Below, piece after piece: positions 1 to 8,500 of a DNA stretch of 48,003 nt (the first letter of the stretch is position 1; the number at the start of each line of letters is the position of its first letter). Below the pieces are notes generated by a model. That model was given only the letters and a program-made list of their open reading frames with translations. It was not told the DNA's origin and ran no database searches. The translations under genes and the position numbers were made by a program. Origin of the DNA: Gemmatimonadota bacterium (GTDB taxonomy: Bacteria; Gemmatimonadota; Gemmatimonadetes; Longimicrobiales; Gaopeijiaceae). Location of the stretch: contig VXQO01000108.1 in the NCBI GenBank assembly GCA_009838975.1, forward strand, positions 1 through 48,003, in the 5' to 3' direction.

Positions 1-875
1 ACCAGGGGCCGGGCGGGGAGGGTGGGCAGCGCGGCCGCTGTGTCCGACGGGCAAAAGTCCTGCAGCGCCTGGACCGCGTCGAGGCGCGATGCCGGACTTC
101 GGAGCTTGCAGAAGACGTGAGCGGTGTGGCCGTCCAGGACGGGGACCCGGTTCACAGCCACCGCGACGTCGATATCGGTCTCGAGGATCTTGTTGAGTTC
201 GGGGCCGATCTTCTCCTCTTCGCCGCGGATCCACGGGACCACGTTCCCGGCGACCTCGACCGCGTTGAGACCGCTCAACCCCGCGCCCGAGAGGGCCTGC
301 AGCGTCACGACCGTCGCCGACTCGATCCCGAAAGCACGCTCGATGGGCGCAAGCGCCATGGCCAGCGCGACGACCACGCAATTCGGGTTGGCCACGAGCG
401 CCCCGCCGGCCTTGGACCAGGGCTGGGTTGCGACTCCCGCGATCGCCGCCGCGTTCACCTCCGGAATGACCAGCGGCGTATCGGGTCGCAGCCGATGCAC
501 GGACGCATTGGTGCACACGGCATGGCCGGCGTGTGCGAGAGACAGTTCCGTCTCCTTCGCCGGTGCGGATGGCAGGGCGGAAAGCACCACGCGGCTCCGC
601 AAAGGTGCTCCCGGCGGGAGCAATCCGAGCCCGGACGTCCCTGCCGCGGGATCTCCGCCGATCGCCCATGGGGTCGCTTCGGCGTAGTCAAGGCCGGCAC
701 GACGCTCCGAGCCCACCACTTCTGCCAGACGGAAGAAGGGATGTCCCTCGAGCATCCGAACCAGCCGCTGTCCCACGAGGCCTGTCGCGCCGAGAACGGC
801 CACGGGTGTTCGGCTCCGGCCCGCAGCGGCGCCCGAGCCGTCGGCTGGCTGTCCGGTCAGCTGAGTACCGGCCAC
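1..875 (-). CDS. asd: Aspartate-semialdehyde dehydrogenase, 3' end cut by the window
   Basis: NADPH-dependent reduction of aspartyl phosphate to aspartate semialdehyde, the branch point to homoserine, lysine and methionine, in the cytoplasm. The translation shows a Rossmann start GATGLVG (residues 29-35), the catalytic-cysteine motif NPNC (Cys166), and RVPVLDGHT further on, the last being typical of the archaeal/fungal-type Asd rather than the E. coli type. About 291 codons are present with no stop, so the C-terminus lies beyond base 1. The start chosen is GTG at 875, the first in-frame start upstream of the Rossmann motif; it overlaps the aspartokinase stop by 19 nt. It is the fourth gene of the SAM-riboswitch operon, downstream of metX, metB and aspartokinase. 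Family assignment is firm; the exact start is less so. Confidence 0.9.
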   Translation of the reverse strand, partial: MAGTQLTGQPADGSGAAAGRSRTPVAVLGATGLVGQRLVRMLEGHPFFRLAEVVGSERRAGLDYAEATPWAIGGDPAAGTSGLGLLPPGAPLRSRVVLSALPSAPAKETELSLAHAGHAVCTNASVHRLRPDTPLVIPEVNAAAIAGVATQPWSKAGGALVANPNCVVVALAMALAPIERAFGIESATVVTLQALSGAGLSGLNAVEVAGNVVPWIRGEEEKIGPELNKILETDIDVAVAVNRVPVLDGHTAHVFCKLRSPASRLDAVQALQDFCPSDTAAALPTLPARPL

Positions 876-1648
876 CCGACCCGCGCCCCGATGCTCGTCC
901 CCTCCCCCCTCAGGCCGGTCACCCGGAAACGCAACCTCCGGCGCTCGGCGAAGTCGATGGCCTTGGGCTGAACCACCCCGCCACCGATCTCGCGCGCGCG
1001 GTCCCAGCTGAGTTCCCGGAACGGCTGCACGGCGCTGCCGCTTCGGGGATCCGATGGGAAGATCCCGTCCACATCCTTGATCAGGCGGATCTCGGCGGCT
1101 TCCAGCGCATCGCCCAGGAAGAGCGCGGTCAGATCCGACCCTCCCCGTCCCAGCAGCGATGCCACGCCCGTCATGTCGACCCCGATGAAGCCCGGAAAGA
1201 CCACCGCATCACGGGTGCGGAACGCCGCGCGGATCTGCCCCGCATCCACAAAGACCGGATCGGCATCCTGCAGGGCACCACTGGTGCGCAACGGCACTCG
1301 CGAGGCGTTGAATCCCACCGCGCACACCCCTCGGGCGGCGAGCGCCAGGGAGAGCAGGGCCACCGAAGCCTCCTCTCCCGTCGCCAGCAGTGCGCCGAGC
1401 ATCGTGTCGGAGGGCACCGGTGTGACCGACCGGGCCGCCGAGAGGAGCGAGTCCGTCGTCTCGCCCATGGCGGACACCACCGCCACGACCTTCCGCCCGC
1501 GGGCGACCTCGGCGGCGATCACCTCCGCGGCTCTGGTGTAGTCTCGCGGACAGGCGAGGACCGATGAGCCGAACTTCAGGACGGCGATGTGATCACCGTG
1601 GTCGAGGCCCGGGGAATGGGTGGCCCGCGCCCGATGAGCGGTCGTCAT
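857..1648 (-). CDS. lysC: Aspartokinase, catalytic domain only (no ACT domains)
   Basis: ATP-dependent phosphorylation of aspartate, the first step toward threonine, methionine and lysine. Visible amino acid kinase motifs are KFGSS near the N-terminus (canonical KFGGT), VSAMGETTD, GRGGSDLTA and KDVDGIFPSDPR. The protein is only 263 residues and stops right after the kinase fold, at GTSIG; ordinary aspartokinases are 400-460 residues with two C-terminal ACT domains that bind lysine, threonine or SAM. ATG at 1648 overlaps the metB stop as ATGA, so translation is probably coupled. With the ACT part absent, end-product control is likely to come from the upstream SAM riboswitch. The G-to-S change in the KFGG motif is unusual. 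The symbol is by family; other aspartokinase names would fit equally. Confidence 0.85.
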   Translation of the reverse strand: MTTAHRARATHSPGLDHGDHIAVLKFGSSVLACPRDYTRAAEVIAAEVARGRKVVAVVSAMGETTDSLLSAARSVTPVPSDTMLGALLATGEEASVALLSLALAARGVCAVGFNASRVPLRTSGALQDADPVFVDAGQIRAAFRTRDAVVFPGFIGVDMTGVASLLGRGGSDLTALFLGDALEAAEIRLIKDVDGIFPSDPRSGSAVQPFRELSWDRAREIGGGVVQPKAIDFAERRRLRFRVTGLRGEGTSIGARVGWPVLS

Positions 1649-2862
1649 AACGCAGCCACGGAGACCGCCGCTTCGGCGCGGTCGAGTGCCCGTTCCAGGT
1701 CGGCGACGAGGTCTTCGGCCGCTTCGATGCCGACCGAGAGCCTGAGCAGGCCCTGGCCGATCCCGGCGGCCACGCGGGCGGGCTCGTCCATCGATGCGTG
1801 TGTCATGGTCCACGGGTGGGTGACCAGACTCTCCACTCCTCCCAGCGACTCGGCCAGCGCGAAGTGCGTGATGCCGTCGACGAACGCATCCACCGCCGCC
1901 CTTCCCCCCCTCAACTCGAAGGAAGCGAGGCTGCCCCAGCCGGTCTGCTGGCGGCGGGCGATCTCGTGCCCCGGATGCGTCGGAAGGCTCGGGTGGTTGA
2001 CCCGGGTGACCGCGTCGCTGGCGGCGAGCACGTCGACCACGCGCAGCGCGTTTTCCTCGTGCACGCGGCTGCGGGCGTGCAGGGTGCGCATGCCGCGGAG
2101 CGTGAGGTAGGAATCGAATGGCGATCCGGACAGCCCCATGGCGTTGGTCCACCACGCCACCTCCTCGAGCAGGTCTTCGTCGGCGGCCACGACGGCACCC
2201 CCCACGATGTCGCTGTGCCCGTTGAGGAACTTGGTCGTGGAATGGACGACCAGATCGGCGCCGTGTTCCAGCGGACGCTGGTTGACCGGCGAGAGGAAGG
2301 TGTTGTCGGCCACGCAGATGGCGCCGATCTCGCCCGCGAGGGCCGCCCACGCCGCGATGTCGGTAATGCGCAGGTGCGGATTGCTGGGCGTCTCGATCCA
2401 GATCATGCGCGGACGCAGTTCGCGCGCGAGGTCCAGGGTCGCGGGATCCCAGGGGTCCGCGAATTCGACCCGGTAGGCGCCCTTGTCCGCCTCGTGGCGG
2501 AAGAGGCGGTAGCTGCCCCCGTAACAGTCGCGCGGGGCCAGCAGCAGTTCGTCCGACGAGAGCAGGCGGGTGGCGGCGACGATCGCCGACATGCCGGACG
2601 AGGTCACGGACGCGCCGCATCCGCCCTCCAGTTCGGCGATCGCGTCGGCGGCGAGGTCGCGCGTGGGGTTCGCGGTACGTGTGTAGTCGTACTTCCCGTA
2701 GACGCCGGGGGACTCGAAGAGGTAGTTCGTGGAGAGGTGGATCGGCGGCATGACCGCGTGGTGGGCCGTGTCGACGCCGATGCCGGCCCGGACGGTGCGG
2801 GTGACGGTCGAGGCGCGGGGCGCGGAAGGCGGGCGGGGGCTGGAACCGTTCAGGGTGCTCAT
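1645..2862 (-). CDS. metB: Cystathionine gamma-synthase / Cys-Met PLP enzyme
   Basis: PLP-dependent gamma-replacement enzyme of the Cys/Met metabolism family, 405 residues, the usual length. Activated homoserine (acetyl or succinyl ester from the neighbouring metX) plus cysteine would give cystathionine. The PLP lysine is Lys211 in HSTTKFLNGHSD, preceded by the ADNTF aspartate that contacts the PLP ring; TSSGMSAI near residues 87-93 is the phosphate-cup region. I start at ATG 2862, which overlaps the metX stop as ATGA, rather than further upstream, since the extra 39 residues of the longer frame lie inside metX and look like out-of-frame sequence. An O-acetylhomoserine sulfhydrylase or cystathionine gamma-lyase role cannot be excluded by eye, but the operon favours methionine synthesis. 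Confidence 0.88.
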   Translation of the reverse strand: MSTLNGSSPRPPSAPRASTVTRTVRAGIGVDTAHHAVMPPIHLSTNYLFESPGVYGKYDYTRTANPTRDLAADAIAELEGGCGASVTSSGMSAIVAATRLLSSDELLLAPRDCYGGSYRLFRHEADKGAYRVEFADPWDPATLDLARELRPRMIWIETPSNPHLRITDIAAWAALAGEIGAICVADNTFLSPVNQRPLEHGADLVVHSTTKFLNGHSDIVGGAVVAADEDLLEEVAWWTNAMGLSGSPFDSYLTLRGMRTLHARSRVHEENALRVVDVLAASDAVTRVNHPSLPTHPGHEIARRQQTGWGSLASFELRGGRAAVDAFVDGITHFALAESLGGVESLVTHPWTMTHASMDEPARVAAGIGQGLLRLSVGIEAAEDLVADLERALDRAEAAVSVAAL

Positions 2863-3917
2863 CGAACCACCTCCGGGGTGCGTGGCAGGGACGCGTTCAG
2901 CAGGGACGTGACCTGACCGACCTCCTTGAGGAAGGCGTCGTGGCCGAAAAGCGAGGTCACGGTGACGTGTCGGGGACATCGGCCGCTCCGGGTCGCCAGT
3001 TCGTCGACGAGCCAGGGCGGGACGAGGGCATCGGTGTCGAAGGACACCAGCAGCGTTTCGGGCGGTAGCGACTCGGGGGACGTGCCGTGCAGGTCGATCG
3101 ACTCGGAGAGCGCGAGGAAGCGCTCGGTGTCGAAGCGGTGGGCGAAGTCGGCCCCGCGGGCGTCAAGGTACTCCTCAACGGGGAAGCGGGCGGGGGTCCG
3201 ACCGGGCTGGCCTGGGTGCAGGGGACGCGCGGAGAAGCGCTCTTCGAACTCCTCGGGGCTTCGGTAGGTAGTCATCGCGAGGGCGCGCGCCAGGGCGAGA
3301 CCGCGCGCCGGCTGACCGGTGTCGGCGCCGAGCGACGCGGCCGCGCGCTGCACCGACCGGATTCCGGTGGCCATGGGGTGCGTGCGGTGGGACGCGCAGA
3401 GGATGACGAGCCGCGCGGTCCGCTCCGGGAAGAGTTCGGCGAAGGCCAGCGCGACCATCCCGCCGTACGAGGATCCCACGAACGAGGCGGCGGTGACGCC
3501 GAGTTCGTCGAGCGCGGCCGCGACGGCGCGGGCCTGATCGTGGGTTGTGACCGGGCGAAGGAGGCCGTTTTCCGTCCTTCCACCGAGGAAGTCGATGCCG
3601 ATGAGCAGGTGGCGCGCCGGGTCGAGGGCGTCGCCCTCCCCCACCACCCCAGGCCACCATCCCTTGCTCGGATCGGAGGTTGTGGGCGCGAGGTGCCGGC
3701 CCGCCGAGATTCCCCCGAGGACTACGGTTGCGGGCGCGTCGGCCGGACCCTGGGCCTCGTAGGGGACTTGGACCGTACGCGGCCCCAGGTGATCGAATGT
3801 AAGGCGTGGGCGCACGGAGCCCGAGCGAACCGTCGGGATCGGGACGCGGGGACATCGCTCAGGCGCGTCATACGGCGCGGCGTATGAGGCAACGCGAGCG
3901 GCAGAGCAGTTGGCCAT
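2859..3917 (-). CDS. metX: Homoserine O-acyltransferase, MetX type
   Basis: Alpha/beta-hydrolase-fold acyltransferase that activates homoserine with acetyl- or succinyl-CoA. The 352-residue protein has an oxyanion-type GGISAG segment (residues 68-73), the nucleophile elbow GSSYGG with Ser150, a candidate acid in SFDTDALVPP, and the catalytic His in GHDAFL near the C-terminus. All of these fit MetX. The start at ATG 3917 has a GGAGAGG Shine-Dalgarno stretch just upstream; longer in-frame extensions run into the riboswitch leader. It is the first gene after the SAM-I riboswitch and overlaps metB by 4 nt. Whether the acyl donor is acetyl- or succinyl-CoA is not settled from the sequence. Confidence 0.87.
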   Translation of the reverse strand: MANCSAARVASYAAPYDAPERCPRVPIPTVRSGSVRPRLTFDHLGPRTVQVPYEAQGPADAPATVVLGGISAGRHLAPTTSDPSKGWWPGVVGEGDALDPARHLLIGIDFLGGRTENGLLRPVTTHDQARAVAAALDELGVTAASFVGSSYGGMVALAFAELFPERTARLVILCASHRTHPMATGIRSVQRAAASLGADTGQPARGLALARALAMTTYRSPEEFEERFSARPLHPGQPGRTPARFPVEEYLDARGADFAHRFDTERFLALSESIDLHGTSPESLPPETLLVSFDTDALVPPWLVDELATRSGRCPRHVTVTSLFGHDAFLKEVGQVTSLLNASLPRTPEVVR

Positions 3918-3987
3918 GATGACCTCTCCGAGTCTCGAGTTTGCCTCATCGGACTCCGGAGATTCGACCGCCCTGTTCCTGCCGGCT

Positions 3988-4005
3988 ACCGCCCCGGAGG
4001 GCGGT
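3988..4005 (-). promoter_or_regulatory. Hairpin in the SAM riboswitch expression platform
   Basis: Perfect 7-bp GC stem (ACCGCCC / GGGCGGT) with a TCCG loop, just 3' of the riboswitch P1 helix and about 70 nt before the metX start. No U-tract follows, so it is not a classic intrinsic terminator. It may be part of a Rho-dependent or translational switch. Confidence 0.5.
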
Positions 4006-4011
4006 GAGCGG

Positions 4012-4126
4012 CTCATCTTTACGGCGGACGCGCGTCCGTCGCAGGAGTTGGCACCTTCGTGGGAATGCCACTTCCCACAGGTTGCCCCGGCTTCAACGGG
4101 CCTGTCCCTCAGCCGGTCTCGATGAG
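4012..4126 (-). promoter_or_regulatory. SAM-I (S-box) riboswitch
   Basis: On the minus strand the leader carries the S-box signature in order: P1 5' arm CTCATC followed by GAGACCGG, then GAGGGACAGGCCCG and GAAGCCGGGGCAACC (P2 with its kink-turn and pseudoknot side), a P3 hairpin with arms GTGGGAA/TTCCCAC, the GGTGCCAACTCC junction, a P4 hairpin CGGACG/CGTCCG, and the P1 3' arm GATGAG. P1 arms pair 6 of 6. This fits the known SAM-I consensus closely. It sits between a strong promoter and metX, so SAM abundance should shut off the four-gene operon. Confidence 0.93.
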
Positions 4127-4139
4127 TTGTCGTGCACGC

Positions 4140-4168
4140 AGTGTACGGGGTTGGCGGGCGAATGTCAA
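4140..4168 (-). promoter_or_regulatory. Sigma70-type promoter of the metX operon
   Basis: On the minus strand TTGACA (4168-4163, perfect -35) is followed after exactly 17 bp by TACACT (4145-4140, 4 of 6 to the -10 consensus). Transcription would start around 4133, a few bases before the riboswitch P1 arm, which is the expected spacing. Confidence 0.75.
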
Positions 4169-4502
4169 CGACGACTGGCGAGGGCCGCAGCGCGCCGTCG
4201 CTCTACGGGGCGCACCCAATGGTCCCGCAGAAACCACCAGGGACACGAGCATGCGCGGATGGGACAGACCGGCGGATAGGGCCTCCCGTCTACATCACGG
4301 AAATCAAAAAGTAATGTGTACATGACATTATGTCATGCGTACATGACATGTAGCGGTTGTCTTGTCGATAGCGTCCGAAATCAGGTCCCATTCAGCTATT
4401 GGAACGCCCCCGAAACCGAGCCACCGTATTCGCGCCCCACGGAACACCCTCGGTTGCCTGCCGCTCCGAGTCACCAAACTGTCCCTGCCATCCCCCGCCC
4501 CT
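4169..4502. other. Intergenic stretch between the metX promoter and the Rpn gene
   Basis: About 330 bp without a convincing gene. The first 140 bp show nothing recognisable. The remainder holds the AT-rich repeat at 4309-4350 and then about 150 bp of unassigned sequence before the Rpn start. Short reading frames here lack a ribosome binding site and any family signature. Confidence 0.6.
4309..4350 (+). repeat. AT-rich palindromic repeat, copy 1
   Basis: Contains the palindrome CATGACATTATGTCATG (4321-4337), nested in outer GTAC arms, preceded by AAGTAATGT and followed by a further ACATGACAT half-site. Markedly AT-rich against the surrounding GC-rich DNA. Related copies occur at 20698-20736, 28583-28613 and, diverged, 34777-34815. 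It lies about 165 bp upstream of the Rpn gene. It may be an operator or the trace of a small mobile repeat. Confidence 0.75.
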
Positions 4503-5531
4503 ATGTCTGTCGACCCGGCCCGCACAAAGCACGACGAAGCCTACAAGCTGCTCTTCTCCAGCGCGGCCATGGTCGAGGATCTGTTGTCTCACATCCTTCC
4601 CGAGTTCGCGAAGCGGGTTGACATGCCGACGCTTCGCCTGCTGTCGCCCAGTTTCGTCAAGGCCGAGGGTCTCCAGCAGCGACACGCCGACATGCTGTGG
4701 CGTGCTCAACTTCGGGAACACGACCGACACCCTGCGTACCTGGCACTCGAGTTTCAGTCGACGACGGTGAGCAACATGGCCCTTCGGGTGCGTGAATACG
4801 TTGGCTTGATGCTCCGTGAGGCGGAACTAGCGGGCGATCTTGGTCCGGGGGGAAGACTGCCGATTGTGGTACCGATCGTTATCTACAACGGCACGGCACC
4901 GTGGAAAGCCGCGAGGAATCTGGTTGACTGGATGGTGCCGGGCGCAGATGAGGTGATCGCGCATGCGCTTGGCCTCCAGATGCGGCGAGAGTATATTCTC
5001 GTCGACCTGAAGGCGATCCCGTCATCCGAGCTCGTGGCCGACAGTTGGTTCTCGGCGCTGGTTGAGTGGGAGAGCGCTCGGTGGGCCAGGGATGCCCGCC
5101 GCCTGGAACGACTATGGCGGCGCGCGCGAGACTCCGGCGACGAGAGCATTGTTCGTGGGTTCGGCGCACTGCGACAGCAGATTGCCCCCTGGTTGCGGAT
5201 CCCGACAGCGGGTCGCGGTGGACCCGAATCCGGCAAGAGGAAGAAGACCATGATTCGACACGAAGAGACCTGGCTCGCAGACAACCTCCGGAAGCGAGAC
5301 GAGGAATTGCGTCAGGAAGGGCGTCAGGAGGGACGCCAGGAAGGGCGCCAGGAAGGGCGCCGGTCACTGCTGCGCCAATTGGCGCTTCAGGAATTCGGAC
5401 CGGAGGGCGTTGCGGAACTATCGGCGCTGCTCGACGACGCGTCGGACCCGGATCGCGACGGGGCACTGGCCCGCGCGATCATCGAGTGCGAGACGCTCGC
5501 CGAGGTTGTTGCCCGAACCAGGGAGCTCTAG
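4503..5531 (+). CDS. Rpn/YhgA family PD-(D/E)XK nuclease (recombination-promoting nuclease, transposase_31-like)
   Basis: A 342-residue protein of the Rpn/YhgA family. The N-terminus has the family opening HDEAYKLLFSS, then a nuclease core with the aspartate of HADMLW and the LEFQST motif (E-x-Q of the PD-(D/E)XK fold), and PIVVPIVIYNG. The C-terminal third is helical and charged, with four tandem RQEG units followed by RRSLLRQLALQEFG, as is common in this family. Rpn proteins are DNA endonucleases linked to recA-independent recombination and, in E. coli, phage defence. ATG 4503 is chosen because the family motif begins 9 residues later; no good ribosome binding site precedes it. It ends 21 bp before a convergent protease gene. 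A nuclease-deleted paralogue lies at 20057-20674. An internal ATG at 5250 may start a separate small protein. Confidence 0.85.
   Translation: MSVDPARTKHDEAYKLLFSSAAMVEDLLSHILPEFAKRVDMPTLRLLSPSFVKAEGLQQRHADMLWRAQLREHDRHPAYLALEFQSTTVSNMALRVREYVGLMLREAELAGDLGPGGRLPIVVPIVIYNGTAPWKAARNLVDWMVPGADEVIAHALGLQMRREYILVDLKAIPSSELVADSWFSALVEWESARWARDARRLERLWRRARDSGDESIVRGFGALRQQIAPWLRIPTAGRGGPESGKRKKTMIRHEETWLADNLRKRDEELRQEGRQEGRQEGRQEGRRSLLRQLALQEFGPEGVAELSALLDDASDPDRDGALARAIIECETLAEVVARTREL
5250..5531 (+). CDS. Possible intragenic small protein within the Rpn gene (RpnS-like antitoxin)
   Basis: In-frame internal ATG at 5250 starts a 93-residue C-terminal product beginning MIRHEETWLA, preceded by the purine stretch AAGAGGAAGAAGACC. 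In E. coli, rpn genes are reported to make a short C-terminal product from an internal start that blocks the full-length nuclease. The second Rpn copy, at 20278, keeps the same MIRHEETWLA start behind an even better Shine-Dalgarno sequence. Expression here is inference. Confidence 0.4.
   Translation: MIRHEETWLADNLRKRDEELRQEGRQEGRQEGRQEGRRSLLRQLALQEFGPEGVAELSALLDDASDPDRDGALARAIIECETLAEVVARTREL
5310..5357 (+). repeat. Four in-frame 12-bp tandem repeats in the Rpn gene
   Basis: Four copies of a CGYCAGGARGGR-type unit, encoding RQEG each time, without frame change. The last two copies are identical, suggesting recent slippage. The paralogue at 20057-20674 lacks the array and keeps only one REGRR. 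Copy number probably varies between strains and changes the length of the C-terminal helix. Confidence 0.85.
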
Positions 5532-5552
5532 CCTGCCCCGGGCGTGCGAGCA

Positions 5553-8500
5553 CTACCGCATGCCGACCTCTCCCATGCTCACCCAATAGCTCTCGCCGCC
5601 GGCACGTCCCTCCACCAACACCGCCAGGTAGGGCCCGCGGTCCTCGGCGTGCGCTGCCGAAGCCGTCCAGCCGTGCGCCGTCGTGGTCCACCGCGCTCCC
5701 GAGGCGCGCTCCTGCGGCATGTCGATCGAGCCGACCGTCCCGTAGGCGGGGTTGAACACGACGTCGAGGTACTCGTATGTCGCCCCTTCGTCCGGCACGG
5801 CGGCGCCGTCCACCACCACCTTCCAGGTCCCGGCGGCGGGGTTGTGCACCACGATCGATTCATCGCCCACCGGATCCCCGTCCGCGCGGGCGCCCGAGCA
5901 GGCGTCGCCGGTGCAGTCGAAGACGTAGACGTCCAGGTCGGCCTCACCCTGCGCCCTTGTCCGCACCATCAGCGCCGTCGAGCCCGGCAGCACCTCGATC
6001 TCGTAGACCTGCTGCTCGCGCGGTGCGATTCCGCGCTGCGCCCGGTGTGCGCTCCCCACCGGTGTCGTCACCGCGGCCCCCTCGAACGCAGCCATGCGGT
6101 TCGTCATCCACACCTGGTGGCTCGCGCCGTTGGTTGCGCCGTTCCCGTTTCCGTTGTCGGCGACGATGTCCGCGTTCACGACGTCGACGTCCACGGCGAG
6201 CGCCGACACCGTGAGGGTCGCGGGCGTGGGCGGCACCGGCTCGTCCTTCTTGGCCTGCTGCCAGTCGAAGGTCTGGGTGTCGGCGATGTCGGCCAGCCGC
6301 ACCTCCCAGGTCCCGGGAACAGGATCGGCGATTACTTGAGTGATCCCCGACCCGCCTCGCTCGACGATCTCGCCCCGCTGGTAGCGGGTGTCCGGCCGGG
6401 CCACCGCCAACGCAACCGCGCGGTCCTCCCAGGTGACTTCCAGCTTCAGCGCCGTCACCCCTTCGGGCACGTCGAAGAAATGGCTCTGCATGCCGGGGCG
6501 CGGGACTTTCACTTCTTTCCTCACCGTGTAGTCACCCGCCGCGTTCAGGGGATGGGGCGCCACGATCGCCGCCAGCATGCGGTGCGCATAGCCGGTGACG
6601 TCGTCGTGATCCAAAGTCAGGTGCGCCGTGTGGACGCCGTGGCCTGCGGGGGTCGCCGTGACGGGGAAGTCGACCGGCGTGCCGAGTGGCAGCGTCACCG
6701 TCAGCGGGGACGAGAACGTCCCGTGGTCGTTGCCCTCCCAGCTGACGTCGAAGGTCATGGGGCCGGAGGGACCCGAGGTGCGCGTGAGCGTCACCGTGCG
6801 CTCGCGCCTCACCCCGTCCTTCCAGCCGCTGCGCTCGTACAGCCCGAAGCCCTCGTGCGGAGTGGGCAGCATGTGGCTGTATGGCGTCACGATCGACGAG
6901 CGGCTTTCGATGTCGACCATCATGCCGCCCGCGTGCAGTTCCTGCAGGATCTCCCACGCGCCCGCCACGCTGATAACCCCGTTGCCCTGCTTGTAGGCGG
7001 CGATGTTGGGCACGTACCGCGCCCCGCGCTGCACCGCGTACTTGATCGTGTACGGATCGACCTCCATCCCGGACTGCCGGGCCGCGCTGATCAGGAGCGC
7101 CACGGCTCCGGAGGCGGTCGGCGTGGCCGTTGAAGTGCCGCCCGCAATGGTGTAGCCGGGGGGCAGCTCGAAGAGGCCCGGAATCGCGCGCCCGTCCACG
7201 AATCCCTGCGACGTGCTGACGTAGTTCGACGGCGAGATGATGTCGGGCTTGAGCGTGCCGTCGCCCATCGGGCCGTAGCCGCCGGTGATCAGCAGCATGT
7301 CGTCGTACTCGACGCGCACCCCGTGGTTCATGAAGAAGTTGTCCTTGCCCTCGTGGCCCCCGACCCCGATCACGCCCCGACCCATGACGATGTCGTCGAT
7401 GGCGCCGAGGACGGGGAAGTTGTGGGTGGGTGACAGGATCGACGAGCCGTAGCGCTCCACCAGCCGGTCCGCAATGACCGACGGGACCAGACGCCCGTCC
7501 CGCAGCAGGTAGTTGTGCGTGATGTTCGAACTCTGCTCGAAGTAGACGACGTCGACCGAGGGGTGTGCCGCCGCGACGATGGTGGCCTCGGTCTGCCCGT
7601 ACGCCGAGCCGCCTTCGCCCACCGCGGCGAGGCGGGCACCGGGGGCGACGCCGTCGAAGCGGCCGTTTTCGCCACGGCTGCCGACCGACGCGCCTACGAC
7701 CAGCGTTCCATGCCGCGCGATGCCCAGGTTGAGGGCGACGCGGCCCTTGTCGGCGTCGATCTGGACGCCGAACCCCACGGATTCGCGCACCGGGGTGTCG
7801 GGGTCGTCCGTGCCGAAAACCCCGAATTCACCGCGCTCGTCGTACTCCCCGAGCGTGGCCTCGTCGGTCAGGTCGAGGTCCTGGTCGGTGTCCACCCACA
7901 CGTCTCCGGTGGACTCGTCCCACAAAACCGCGAAGAAGTGACTGGAACCCTCCGGATTACCGTCACGGTTGACGTCGAGATCCAGACCCTGGAAGCCGAA
8001 GACGCCCGCGGAGTCGGCCTTGGACTCGTCGAAGAGCGCGATCCGGAAGACGCCGTCGCGCGGGGCCGTGTACGTCGAGTCGCGGTAGGTGAAGGTGCCG
8101 CCCGAGGCCTCGACCATGTCGTCCATGTCGATCCAGCGGCCGTCGTCCTCGATCTCGGGGTCCAGCACGTTGCGGTACACCTCGATCTTGGACACCGGCT
8201 GGCCGTCGAGCGTGTAGGCGGTCTGGAGCTCGGGAAGCAGCATGTCCGGGAACATGTCGATCTGCGCGATCGTGACGCCGCGCCCGTCGAAGGTGGGGTT
8301 CTCTTCGCGGAACTCGATGGCACGCAGGTCGCCGATCGGGCTGTAGCGGTTGGAGAGCGGACGGTCGCTCAGGACCGGAGGCCAGACGGTATCGGCCGGC
8401 TGCGACGCCGGGTCAGCCGGCAACATCGGCGCGTCGTCCGCAGACGCTTCCCCCGCCAGCCCGAACGAGCGGGAGCGATTCGTGATCGAGACGTCGATGC

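Noticed and set aside
4321-4337. Intrinsic terminator formed by the CATGACATTATGTCATG palindrome
   Set aside because: The stem is AT-rich, no U-tract follows, and the other copies are not placed consistently after genes.
5310-5357. CRISPR-like array
   Set aside because: The 12-bp repeats are adjacent without spacers and lie in frame within the Rpn gene.
4309-5552. Insertion sequence with terminal repeats around the Rpn gene
   Set aside because: The AT-rich palindrome is only on one side; no matching end or target duplication was found after the stop.
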